Assembly (NCBI RefSeq): GCF_014356525.2
Contig: NC_052510.1
Coordinates: 56,069,845-56,133,844 of the forward strand
Direction: 5' to 3'
DNA: 64,000 nt
From: Nilaparvata lugens
Taxonomy: Eukaryota > Arthropoda > Insecta > Hemiptera > Delphacidae
Under the pieces are notes generated by a model that saw nothing but the letters and a program-made list of their open reading frames with translations, was not told the origin of the DNA and did no database searches. Position 1 is the stretch's first letter; every line of letters starts with the position of its first letter. The position numbers and the translations under genes were made by a program. Below, piece by piece: positions 33,534-43,111 of this stretch.

Positions 33534-36500
33534 AATTAATTAATTAATTAATTAATAAAGGAATGAATAAATAAATGAATAAATGAATGAATAAATAATT
33601 GAATAAATGGATAAATAAATAAATAATCATTATATTTTTTCAAGAGCCTTGGCTCATACAAATTGGTTGTACATCCACGTAAATTCAAAAGTAACAATGG
33701 AAAAGTAATACTGTAACAAACTGATTAAATAAAAACACATATATGTTGTCAAATTCATGTTAATCATGTTGACAGTGACTCAGTTGAACTGTAACAAACA
33801 TAAATCCTCGATTTATAATAAACAAATAACAACATAGAGACAGTAAGTATTAACCTATTATTATGCGAGCAATTTCTGTATTTATATATATCTGGTTATT
33901 TTTGTTTAACGGATCTCGGAAACGGCTCTAAGGATTTTCACGAAATTCGAAACATAGTAGGTTTATGATTGAACTAGGTCTCATCCTTGAGAAAACTCGC
34001 TAAACGACATTAGAAGGATAATTCATCCTTGGCTGGAACAGCTGTGGATAGTAAAAAAGTGAGTGAGCGAGTGAGTATGTGAAAAATCAAAATATCGCAT
34101 CCCCGAAATTCATAACATGACGTATAGCCAGCTGTAAAATATAAACACGATCATTTTGAAGAATTGTGTTCTGTTTATCAATGTAAATAAAAATAACGAG
34201 CGAAGCTCGGTGCCCCGATATTATATGATAAACACATGCAACCATAAGAGAAACATAAATCCTCGAAATGAGTTGTTGACAACTTAATAATTTTCCCAAC
34301 AAAATGTAGCAGAGGAAACTTTGATCGGAATCTATTGTATAAATCTGGAATTTCTCTTTCCTAAAAATTTGACTGAGTCACTGTCAATGTTGTAGAACCG
34401 TTCCATAATAAAATAAAAAACACACATATGTTGTCAAATTCCACACAGTTTTTAAACTGTGTATATTAAACTGATATTTTTTGTGGTAGACGACAAGATG
34501 CAAAATAGTCTAATGATGTCCTAACTTTTTCTTAAGTTCTTAAGTTTTCTCAAGTTCGTCATTTCAACAAATGAAATTTTCATTGTTAATATGGAGAATA
34601 TTGAAAAACTTCTTTATTTGGCGGAGTTAGAACTTTCAAGTCCTCTAAACCAGAGTTCTGATTGGACTATTACAACTCAGCACGACCAAGCGTGTATGAA
34701 TAGTCGTCACATTAGAGCTTTTGGGAATAATATTCCTACTGTACCGGTCACTTTCATGTGGGATACAGCTTAATACCTCTAAAAGGAGAAAGAGAAATAA
34801 ATCATACTTCAAAAATGAGTAGACAATTTTCTAATGATTGCATATCATGCCAGAAGTAAATGATCACATCCATGTGGAATCCACATGGAGAAAAGATGGC
34901 ATGAAAAGATGGCATAGCATGGCATAGGACGTGCATCTTCCAATTTTCACTGTTAACTCAAGCATAATTATATTATAAGTAGTTATTTTTCGAGAAGCTA
35001 TGTGACGCTGGAAGTCTCTCATAATATATAAATCAATAATATGTTAATATTTCCCATTTTAGTGATAATAATGTGAAACATTCCTTCTATGTTTGGTTTT
35101 GAAGCATCTACATTTTAAAATCTACTTTGTGAAAATAATTAAGGCTGTGCAAGGGCTAAAAATAAACTTTTTACTCCTGATATTTTTCAAAGATTTTTGA
35201 TTTGTATATCATCAAGCTATCAAATTGAGAAATGTTTTCAGGAAAACATTTTTATTCTGATCATTACTTTTTGAGAAATGAGCGCCTAAAGTTTCAATTT
35301 TTGGAACAGAACATTTCAAATTCGGTAATAGATAAATCCAAGAGATTTGGAGGATAGATTCTTCATGGTATTGTTGATCTAGTAGAACAAACATTTTTTT
35401 GAAAATAGCAATTTTTAAGATAGTTATTCAATTTACTAAAAATAACCAAAAATAAAATTTAGTTGAGTTAATTTTGGTAAATTTAATAACTTTTCCAAAA
35501 ATTTGGAAAATTATCTAGATCGTTTTACTAGATCAACAATACCATGAAGAATCTATCCTCCAAATTTCTTGGATTTATCTATTACCGAATGTGAAATGTT
35601 CTGTTTTGAAGAATGAAGATGAAGATGAAGAATTCATTCTCTAAATCTCATGGATTTATCTCTCACCGAATTTGAAATGTTCTGTCCCAAAAATTTGAAC
35701 TTAGGCGTTCATATTTCAAAAAGCAATGATCAGAAAAAAATGTTTTTTGAGAAAACGTTTTTATTTTGATAGCTTGATGATATACAAATTGCAAAACTTT
35801 GAAAAATATCACCAGTTTATTTTTAGCCTTCGCACAGCCTTAAGGTCTGAAAAATTTGTGAAGTTAACAACTACAAAATTTAACCTATTTCAGACTATGT
35901 GTAACCTCATCTAAATTTGGGAGAGGAATAGCACAAGGTTACGTTATTTTTTCTCTCCCCATCATTTTGATAATGTAGGCCTACTTATTGTATCAATAAT
36001 ACAGAATATGCTGTTCTAACACTCTCACCCGGCCGAAACAGTAATAATAGACAGTAGTCAATATTAATCGGCTTGAATTAACAATAAATCTGCTTGAAAT
36101 TTGAAACATAATACACCATGTGATATCTACTTATGCTATCTTTTATCTATGAATTCACTAAATCTTTTCCTCCAGATACATGAATTCAGCGCCGACATGC
36201 GAGCCACCTTACAAGCCGACAGTGGACAGAGAATGTCTACAAGACCTGGTCAACAAAGGGCGGAAAGAGATCTTCAATGTCAGGAAGGGATTGCTGACTC
36301 TGGGATATGACATTGAGGATTTCATGGACAACCATGCGGAAGAAACGTTCGCTTGCCTCCTGCCCGCTATGAGTCAAGTCAGAACTGCCACCAAGAGAGC
36401 TGCTAATGAAATACAGTGCTGTTTGGCCGGCAAGAAAGAATGTTCTGATTTCGATGAGAAAACTTTCAGGTTTGTGAGAAAATATTCTTTAATTAATACT

Positions 36501-39500
36501 CATAATCAATACATCTACAGGGCTCGGCATAAAAACCTGATGATTTTGAGGGATAATAACTAAAGTGTGCTTCGTACAATTAAATCATATCAAATCAAAG
36601 ATCAAATTTTGCAATTCATAGTGAATAACATAGATAACGCACAAAGTTTTTTATTTGTGGATTATGTCATCCAAATGATTTCCGATACTTTTCACACACT
36701 CACTTAACCTAATCCTAAAATTTGCCATTGCTCGCTCAATCATTACTTGTGGAATCGCTTAAATTTCTCGTTGAATGACTTCCTTTAGTTCTGTGGATTA
36801 TTGTCTGCTCGATAAAGGAAATGTTGTTTATTCACAAATCCTGAAAAATGAAAATGTTCCTCGTCACTTGAAAGAATAACGGTATCTTAGTAGACATTTT
36901 TGAGAAGATTTCGCAAGCGGCTTTGCGATGTGCCCAATATGCCCAAAATGTTGTTGCACTAACATTATCTTATACGGATGGAATTTTAGGACGGAATGAA
37001 GAATTCGTCGTACACTTTGATCAGTCATGGCTAGCGCAACAGCATGTTTCGCTGCTGAACGTCGTGGAGACCGTGTAACAACTACTCAGGCGTTTTTCAG
37101 GCGCTCTCACGGTTCGTTTTCGTCCTGTTGGTATCGTTTTTAAAGCGGACAACGTGTTTCTGAAATTCTTCACCCACAACAAGATCGTATTCCTACTGGG
37201 AACAGGCGCGTGTCGATTTAAATTATTGAAATGTTTGCGACATAAACGCTGTATTAAAATAACTGAGTCATTACTTTTAGAATAAGCTTCAATCACAATC
37301 GTTTGATGTTCACTTGTACACAACATACTGGCTACTGAAATGACAAAAATAGACCTGTTGATGTACAGCATTCCCGCCTTTTCAATGACAGTGGTTCAAA
37401 CGTAACAATTGATACAAAATCGTCAGATTAATATGCCGGTCCCTGTATTATCCAATCAATATTATCATCTCATTAATACCATCTTCCTAAATTCTTACTT
37501 AATTATACTCCGTTCAAACTAACTTCGGACTTGGGATGAACATGCGCAGCAGAGAAGGAATACAGCGGCGGCTATGTTACCGTTGTGTACCGGCCAGCGG
37601 TCTCTAATTTCCAGTGAGTATTCAAGCGCTCATGTTAAACTTAGGAAGTTTCCTCTCTGCAATCACAGACTCGACTGACTCTATTCGACAAATTGACAAC
37701 TACGCTTCCACCTATGACTCAATCCATCACTGCAATTGGCTGATCTCCCTTTATTTCTCTGCGCCGCAAACTCCTCCAAGTCTGAAGATGATTTGCACGG
37801 AGTATATATAGACCTATTTATAGGAGAGTCGAGTTCTGGTTGATCCAAATTCATTCTCCATTAATTGATGATTGATTAAACTTTGTGATTATAATTTTCC
37901 TTTGTGTGTAGTTGAGAAGTTGATGATATTGTGACAATTATTCATATTAAATAAATCTGAGTTTATCAGAGATTGACAATGGTGTAACAACCCATACCGG
38001 TGTTTCTAAACTTCAATAAAATCTGTAGTTTTTGACAATTTCTTAGTCTTTCTATTTAAGATATAATTTTCTTGAGAGATCTTATCAACGGTAAATACCA
38101 ATATCCGGTATTTGCTTGATGATTGAGTAATAAACTGTAGAACTATCACAACCTTGATCTGATGAATATAACAGACATTGGATTATATTAATTATTGGAA
38201 CATTCTTATGAACTTATCCATGTTCTAGGTTCCCACATGAGAGACAAGTCTACGTAGAACTAAACTGTAGAATTATTAAGACTTGATTTGATGAATATAA
38301 CAGACATTGGATTATATGAATTATTGGAACATTCTCATGAACTTATCTATGTTCTAGGTTCCCATATGAAAGGCAAGTCTACATAGAACTACCAACAATC
38401 ACGACTCAATTCGACGATATCAATTTCAGCAAAGAAGACCCAGCTCTAGCCCGCAAAGAGTTTTTGGAACAAAAGCGGTTGGAACAGCCCTATCCCCAGT
38501 TCGGCATTCCTCCCCCGGGGACAAAGCCACCCTTGAAACCCAAAACACCCTCCAGGGATGCGTCAGATTTCCAAGATATGATGGACCAAAGAAAATACGA
38601 GGAAATGCACCCTCCTTGGAGAATGCAGCCCAATAACGAACACAAGTACGATTTAATAAAGGATAAACGGCAGAGAGGCACAGAAGCCCAGAGAGGGGGC
38701 GCTTTTGACAATTTCGATTTCAATGATGATTATGATAGTGCTGATGATGACGATTTCAATGACGCGTCATTTGCTGACTTCATTGCCGAACTGAGACAAC
38801 TGGGACAACAGATTGAAGCCGAGAAGAAGATGAAAGAACAAAATAACGAGGTAAATTATCGACACGATCATGATGAATAATATACAGCAGGGCCTCTTAA
38901 ATATTTGGGAGGTCCTGATATATAGAGTGTTTAACGGAAGGTGTAACAGTCGAATACCATAGACTCTACATTCTACATTCTTCATTCCCGTCCATGAAGT
39001 TTGCAACCAAAAATGTCCAGTAATATTCCCACATGTAGACCTTAGTTTTCGAGATATATCGATTTGGCGATATTAGTCTACGTCAATTTCTGGAAAACTA
39101 TAAGTCGAAATCTGATTTTAAGCACATGGGTCTAAAGAGGAAGATTAATATAATTTGTTATTTTATGTGAAGAATGTAGAATATTGTGTTCCAATTAATT
39201 TTCCTTGAATTCGATCATCTCCATTTTTAATAATCCATTCAAAATTCAAAGTGAACATATAGTGATCATAGAAAAAAATTTAATAGCTTATTATGATCAT
39301 AGGACGTTGATCATTGAACAATGAAATAATGGAGAAAAAATATTAACTTTTTCAAGTTGTTTACTGAGATAACATGTTAATTCGAGTTATAGGCATTTTC
39401 TATTGGCCATTTCTCGAGCTTGATCTAGGAGAATCTAATGTCATTAATACAAGTTTTAAGATAAGTGAATACAGTTTGATTCATAGAGAAATTGATTCTA

Positions 39501-39546
39501 CATTAATACCCACATTTTGTTTATTTTTCAGAAAGATGAGCTGTAG
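30199..39546 (+). CDS. Gene C, five-exon ER-retained six-cysteine protein (whole gene span)
   Basis: Joined exons 30199-30249, 32907-33280, 36176-36469, 38358-38850 and 39532-39546 give 1227 nt, exactly 408 codons plus stop, all with GT/AG introns and matching phases (0, 2, 2, 0). In order: signal peptide (residues 1-17), helical domain with cysteines at SEC, NANC, PTC, REC, FAC, then CC and KEC (about 90-240), a linker, a proline-rich stretch (PPPGTKPPLKPKTP, about 290), a very acidic stretch (DDYDSADDDDFND, about 365), a charged helix, and C-terminal KDEL. Signal peptide plus KDEL predicts a soluble ER-lumen resident, and the acidic region could bind calcium, which is speculation. Sequons NRS and NAT lie in exon 2. 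The cysteine spacing matches genes A and B, which supports the exon 2-3 junction. Family and function unknown. Confidence 0.82.
30296..30735. repeat. Diverged tandem repeat in gene C intron 1, about 3.5 units
   Basis: Units of about 120-140 bp share TTNAATAATTGAATNATCATGG, ATNAGATCTTAC and GATNATCGTGAAAT. Confidence 0.7.
30928..31546 (+). mobile_element. Crypton-like element with short recombinase-like ORF
   Basis: It starts TTCGCCACACTGCACAG and ends CTAGGTGCGAAATATACTAT, with the shared 3' blocks CGTTCGCACCACGGGCAAAA and TTTCGAGCCGGAAAAA. The interior differs from the other copies: it contains GC-richer sequence (ACGACTCTCGTCTGACGTC, CCGGCCTAAGCCGGAAAAC) and an ORF at 31247-31390. It is probably closer to the parent element than the wholly non-coding copies. 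Confidence 0.6.
31247..31390 (+). CDS. 47-codon ORF, possible Crypton recombinase N-terminus
   Basis: The peptide contains D-I-P-S-E-I-L-K-E-S, then N-L-L-K-S-R-D-R-Y-D-N. As I recall them, the N-termini of tyrosine recombinases from Crypton-type elements have a similar pattern (acidic start, 'ILKES', then 'LL-x-S-R-x-RY'), part of the arm-binding helices. No catalytic R-H-R-Y residues are present, so this is at most an N-terminal remnant. The ATG has a fair context (TCAAAAATG). GAGATAG|GTACGA inside it could also serve as a splice donor, so it might be a first exon of an element gene. The assignment is from memory of the family and needs a profile search. Confidence 0.35.
   Translation: MLEDDDARDIPSEILKESEIMTANLLKSRDRYDNLTSILYLFCQHYL
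32385..32660. repeat. Local tandem duplication in gene C intron 1
   Basis: ATATTACATTTCCACTATT, ATCACAAATAATTT and CTATGTAGGCTATACTAAGA occur at about 32393 and 32530; the second unit has a short inverted GAGGTT/AACCTC insertion. Confidence 0.75.
32907..33280 (+). CDS. Gene C exon 2
   Basis: Acceptor CTACGATTTCAG|TTTTTG. The exon is open for 124 codons plus AG, with donor AG|GTAAAT. It encodes an amphipathic helical segment with cysteines SEC and NANC 22 residues apart and sequons NRS and NAT. Codon use is GC-richer than the surroundings, as expected for real coding sequence. Confidence 0.85.
33296..33630. repeat. (AAAT)n microsatellite, about 330 bp
   Basis: AAATAAAT arrays interrupted by AATAAT, TTAATTAATTAA and GAATGAAT variants. 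Confidence 0.95.
33861..34225 (+). repeat. Interspersed repeat H, copy 2
   Basis: TTATGCGAGCAATTTCTGTA to GAGCGAAGCTCGGTGCCCC, same ordered blocks as 26941-27335. Confidence 0.65.
34890..36150. mobile_element. Old M7-like MITE split by later insertion
   Basis: The left half (about 34905-35020, with CACTGTTAACTCAAGC and TGTGACGCTGGAAGTCTCTC) and right half (about 36010-36150, with ACACTCTCACCCGGC, AATCGGCTTGAATTAAC and GATATCTACTTATGCTATC...TCTATG) together make one diverged M7 element. About 1 kb is inserted between them, including the TTAA element. The right terminus ends 25 bp before the exon 3 acceptor. Confidence 0.6.
35143..35839. mobile_element. TTAA-flanked foldback element (GGCTGTGC ends)
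   Basis: 697 bp. Left GGCTGTGCAAGGGCTAAAAA and right TTTTTAGCCTTCGCACAGCC are inverted and continue as long arms (AAATAAACT / AGTTTATTT; ATATCATCAAGCTATCAAA / TTTGATAGC...). It is flanked by TTAA at 35139-35142 and 35840-35843. The inner arm ACCATGAAGAATCTATCCTCC is matched inverted at about 35349-35372. TTAA duplication points to a piggyBac- or Kolobok-type non-autonomous element. The ORFs at 35212 and 35726 are mirror images produced by the arms. Confidence 0.85.
36176..36469 (+). CDS. Gene C exon 3
   Basis: Acceptor CTTTTCCTCCAG|ATACATG, entering with one base that completes Arg. 97 codons follow, ending TTCAG|GTTTGT (phase 2). It carries cysteines PTC, REC, FAC, QCC and KEC; the segment FACLL...KRAANEIQCC aligns with FRCLI...REAANRINPC of gene B. 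The ORF continues into the intron to 36563, so read-through would truncate the protein. Confidence 0.85.
36518..37445 (-). mobile_element. Tc1/mariner-type element relic in gene C intron 3
   Basis: Inverted ends CAGGG-CTCGGCATAAAAACC (left) and, reading inward from the right, CAGGGACCGGCATATTAATC, are flanked by TA (36516-36517, 37446-37447). It contains a broken minus-strand transposase. Length 928 bp, shortened by an internal deletion. Confidence 0.82.
36640..37375 (-). pseudogene. Transposase pseudogene (mariner-like, HTH + partial DDE domain)
   Basis: The minus-strand reading begins near 37320 with a helix-turn-helix region (S-E-H-Q-T-I-V-I-E-A-Y, then RNTILLWVKNFR and TGRKR), breaks near 37070, resumes as T-D-Q-S-V-R-R-I-L-H and L-K-F-H-P-Y-K-I, then S-S-D-E-E-H-F-H-F-S-G-F-V-N-K-Q and N-N-P, and ends with E-R-A-M-A-N-F-R and H-L-D-D-I-I. 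This is the layout of insect mariner-like transposases with a DUF4817-type N-terminus, as I remember it. The stretch between the DEEHFH motif and the C-terminus is largely deleted and includes the later catalytic acidic residues. Several frameshifts and stops are present. Confidence 0.8.
37446..38357 (+). other. Gene C intron 3, distal part
   Basis: 37500-37850 is moderately GC-rich (GAACATGCGCAGCAGAGAAG) with an unsupported 65-codon ORF at 37614. A single TTTTTGACAATTTCTTAG arm, related to the 16520 inverted repeat, is at 38030. The last 260 bp are tandemly duplicated together with the acceptor. Confidence 0.55.
38105..38375. repeat. 129-bp tandem duplication spanning the exon 4 acceptor
   Basis: ATGAATATAACAGACATTGG, ATTGGAACATTCT and TGTTCTAGGTTCCCA-ATGA occur twice, offset 129. 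The upstream copy includes a pseudo-acceptor at 38227-38228 and the first codons of exon 4, but runs into a stop (ACT-TGA) after about 18 codons. Confidence 0.88.
38358..38850 (+). CDS. Gene C exon 4: proline-rich and acidic C-terminal region
   Basis: Acceptor TATGTTCTAG|G, where the first base completes Arg; 164 further codons. Features in order: beta-type start F-P-Y-E-R-Q-V-Y, a charged segment, PPPGTKPPLKPKTP, K-Y-E-E-M-H-P-P-W, acidic D-D-Y-D-S-A-D-D-D-D-F, then a charged helix to N-N-E. Donor GAG|GTAAAT at 38851. If not spliced, the ORF reads nine more residues (V-N-Y-R-H-D-H-D-E) to the stop at 38878-38880. Confidence 0.85.
38881..39531 (+). other. Gene C intron 4 (681 bp from 38851), no other feature
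   Basis: AT-rich. The plus ORF at 39374-39610 overlaps exon 5 in another frame and is unsupported. Confidence 0.6.
39532..39546 (+). CDS. Gene C exon 5: KDEL stop micro-coding exon
   Basis: Acceptor TTTTGTTTATTTTTCAG is followed by AAA GAT GAG CTG TAG, in phase with exon 4 (phase 0). It encodes exactly Lys-Asp-Glu-Leu-stop, the canonical ER-retrieval signal. The strong polypyrimidine tract and exact phase make coincidence unlikely. Confidence 0.8.
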   Translation, partial: KDEL

Positions 39547-39630
39547 TCATTTTCCTAAGTTGGAACAAAGGATTACAACCCTGCTAACCCTAGAATTGAA
39601 ATTCGTATGAAATTCTCTAATACATTTCAA

Positions 39631-39636
39631 AATAAA
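39631..39636 (+). terminator. Candidate polyadenylation signal of gene C
   Basis: AATAAA lies 85 bp after the KDEL stop codon, the first one downstream. Confidence 0.5.
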
Positions 39637-39732
39637 AATAGAAGATAAGAAGGCGATCAGAATCAATGTGAAAATCATATTATGCCGGGTGCTGACAAGA
39701 GAGAAACAATATTAATTTTAGCCACAATTCTA

Positions 39733-40546
39733 AGGGTAACCGTCCACTGGAACCGTATTCAACTGATCCGTTCGACCGTTGGATCGGACGAATCTGCCGG
39801 CCGTTAATTCGGCCGAATATGGTCGTCCATTGCAACCGTTTACGTCAGTCTAGTTCAGTAGTTGGCTGAGCAACATTGAATATTGAATTAACTACTATCA
39901 TAGCCATCAAAATTTTTCATGAACAATGATTATATTGAGATTTTGAAAATTGAATAAACAAATATCCTCTAAATTAGTTATTCATTACAATGATCTCACC
40001 TTGAGATCCTATTTGTTCAGTAATCTTTGTCTACAGATTCCTTTGAACATCACGAAGATGATAATCTTTTGTCTCGCATATCCCACAATGGAACATGCTC
40101 TTGAACCAAACTTTTTGTTCAGTAGCCTAATCTTTGTCTACAGATTTCTTTGAACATCACTGTTAAATCTCACTTATAGACAAATTTCACAATCACGAAG
40201 ATGATATCTTTTGTCTCGCATATCCCACAATGGAACATGCTCTTGAACCAATTTTTCATTGTCCATGGTTCAAAAAAGTTCAAAAAACAAAAACAGACAA
40301 GACTGTGAAACAATTTTGAGGCTAGGATGATGTTGACTCAGCTCGACTTCGGCCGGATAGAGCCGGAAAATCTCATTCAATTCGGATCGAAAACTTGATC
40401 GGCCGTGCACGGCCGTATGAACCTGTTGCAATGGACGAGCATCTATAGCTTTCTTTGTTGGGGGATCATTCGGACAAGTTCAGTAGTTTTCGGCCGATGC
40501 TTGTTCGGACGAAGTCGGCTCCAATGGACGGCCCACCTACATGTGT
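39733..40546. mobile_element. Inverted-repeat element with GTCCA-TGGA-CCG ends
   Basis: Left GGGTAACCGTCCACTGGAAC, right GGCTCCAATGGACGGCCCAC, inverted. Subterminal CGGCCGAATATGG and CGGCCGTATGAACC flank inner copies of the same word (GTCCATTGCAACCG, TTGCAATGGACG). The centre has a roughly 165-bp tandem duplication (CTACAGATT-CTTTGAACATCAC; CGCATATCCCACAATGG). No transposase. The ORFs at 40405 and 40443 are arm artefacts. Confidence 0.7.
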
Positions 40547-40780
40547 CGCATTCCCGTCGTTTTCCCCCATCACGCATCATTGTGAGTGTGGGTGAATGTA
40601 AAGTTTTAGATTTTTTTACAGTCAAGAAATGATTCTCCATTTATTCATTCAGTCATGTACAATTATTAAACTAATGTGAGAAGTCACAACAGACTTATGC
40701 CCAAAACTGTTTTATTTATATTCTTCCTTCTATCCTTTGCTATGCCGTGATACTGTCAATGATCGAACATGTTGTACCTA

Positions 40781-41633
40781 TAGTGAGGTCCACGTTATAA
40801 TGGCAGTGTAGGATTGACGATACTGTTGCTGTCCTTTTCTATCATACAACAAAACAGATAGCGCTATCTCTCTCTAGCTTTGCGATGTTGTCTGTTTTCC
40901 AGAATATTGTATTTTTACTTTTGACAGTGACTGTACAAATGTGGACAAAGAATTCTCAGCCGCCATTTTTTTTCTTCATTCTATCAAAATACTTTAGTAC
41001 AAAAGTCGTATAATTGATTTAAAATGTATTTTTGAATCAATTGAATAATTTTGAGATATTTCCGTATGAGAAACACAAATTAAAATACCTGAAATGACAT
41101 TTTAAAAGTAGATAACTAACCATCCTAGATTTCATCCATGCTTCAGTTAGCCTACACGTATAGGTTAGACCTACTCGTACCGGTATAAATAATATTGAAA
41201 GGTCATTTAAAAATTGAAATTACTTATTACTTACCATTGAAATTACTTATTTTTGATAGGATTTCTATATTTCTCTTATTTTTAAAAGAAATTAGAATAG
41301 AATACCTATCAAATAACTTAGTTTCTGTTGTTTTGAGATTCAGATTGGTGTATCACAGCTTTTTAAAATAGACGTCATTTCAGGTTTGTATAAAAATAAA
41401 ATCTGATCTCAATTATGGAAGAAAATTTTTGAATCAAATTATGAAAAAATATATATTCTTAATTGATTTGACATTAAATTGATTATTTTATCAAGGAAAT
41501 TATAATTATTATTGGATCAAATTTAATGGGATGAATTGAGTAACAGCTGTGTACACTCAGTGGCAAAATAGAGAGACTTGGCAACGTTCTTCTCCTATCT
41601 TTCTTTACTGCCATTATAACGTGGACCTCACTA
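40781..41633. mobile_element. MITE family TG, long copy
   Basis: 853 bp with ends TAGTGAGGTCCACGTTATAA and TTATAACGTGGACCTCACTA, flanked by TA (40779-40780, 41634-41635). The longer interior is AT-rich without ORF. Confidence 0.85.
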
Positions 41634-41639
41634 TAGGAA

Positions 41640-42895
41640 ACAGTTTCTGGTTCATTCGCTAGAGTCGCTAGCTCACAGTTCTTGGTGCATCATAGTTGAG
41701 AGTTTCGCTGCTAGAGAGCGCAAAATTGCAGTACTTGATGCTTTAGCAAGACTCACTACATTCTGTCAGTATTAGTTGAACGGGAACCATCCATGTTATT
41801 AATAAGGAATGCTGGCAGTTGGAATTATCCCACCATAGTGCAGGTACAGTGACTATGAAGGCTCTCTATGAAAATTAGTCCAGTCACGGAATAAGCATAA
41901 AGTGTAGTGTTTATAAAGTGTAGTGTGTAACATAAAGTAGTGTTTCTTTCCTCTGTGGTCCAGTCAAGAAAAGGTTATAGAGGGAAAAGTTGGGAAGACA
42001 ATTTTTGACCTAGAAGTTCTGCTTAGGCACGGAATAAGCATACAAGATTAAGATACAATAAGTAGTGCTTCTTTCCTCTGTGGCTTAGGGCAGTAAGGAG
42101 GTGAACATATCAAAAGTCCCCAAAAAGTCCTCAAAAAGTGTAGAGAATTTATCAAGCTTCATTTTTGAAGTCATTCATGTCGGTTCAACGCATTGTTCTC
42201 AAAATAATTATGAGCGTGGGAGCAAAACGCTGAAAAATGCAACTTTTAAACCACCCTCATCCCCTTAGCACATGAGTTAGGAATGGGAACTTTTGATATG
42301 CTCTCCTCCTAACTAGTCCCAACAACGCTGCGAAGTCAAAAATCTTTTTAAAACATTCCCTTCAAATTTCTTTGTCAATTGGTGTATTGTTGAAAAAATG
42401 GAGATTTCACACTCAACACTAAAGCTACTGCAAAAGGTCTAGGGAAATTCGTAAAAGTGTGAAATTATACATCAAATTGAAGAGAATTTAATGCTCTATA
42501 AGCTCATAATCAGTAGGGATTTTTCCCATAGATTTTTCAAAAAGTTATAAGAGCAGGAATATAAAAAAAATGTGGCAAACGTATTTTTTTCAAAAATGTT
42601 ACACCTTCTAGCGGATATATTGAAAACTAGAGGAGATATAAAAAAGTTTTAAAATAAATATTGTAGGAAATTAAGTGAGCTTTAATTTATTATTATGACA
42701 GCCAAGTCCTCAGGATACATAGTTTTTGAGTTTTATGTAAATAAATATAAAAAAATTGGTAGCAAACGTTTTTTTTTCAAAAATGTCACACCTTCAAGAG
42801 CGGATATCTTGAAAACTAGACTAACAATACGAATCTGTGATTACACAGATGTGTGGAGAAGCCAGTCTATTGCTGTATTTCCATAAGGTCTATAG
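41640..42895. repeat. Intergenic with local duplications
   Basis: CACGGAATAAGCATA and TTTCTTTCCTCTGTGG repeat at 41886-41950 and 42028-42075; GCAAACGT-TTTTTTCAAAAATGT and GCGGATAT-TTGAAAACTAGA repeat at 42575 and 42760. No gene supported. Confidence 0.6.
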
Positions 42896-43111
42896 TTTCA
42901 AACAGGTACTTGTGGATGAGAATACTGCGTGAGGTCTACTGTTCACAGAACTACTAGTACAAGAGAAAGGAACGGGAGAAATCGTTTTCCTTTTCCATGA
43001 TGAAGGATATAGGCTAAGGTATCCAATACAGTCCGGGTAAAACAAGTTGAAACTCAAGCCTAAAGCCGACAGAACAACAGAATTACAAGAAGATGTCAGA
43101 TTGTGTCTTTC

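Larger units (their letters stand above)
33281..36175 (+). other. Gene C intron 2 (2.9 kb)
   Basis: Contains an AAAT microsatellite, interspersed repeat H (33861-34225), a split M7-like MITE and the TTAA-flanked foldback. 34230-34880 shows no feature; the ORF at 34591-34773 is not supported. Confidence 0.75.

Noticed and set aside
38851..38880. Stop at 38880 as the sole end of gene C
   Set aside because: Kept only as the unspliced alternative, because a consensus donor at 38851 leads in phase to a KDEL-stop exon, which fits the signal peptide.
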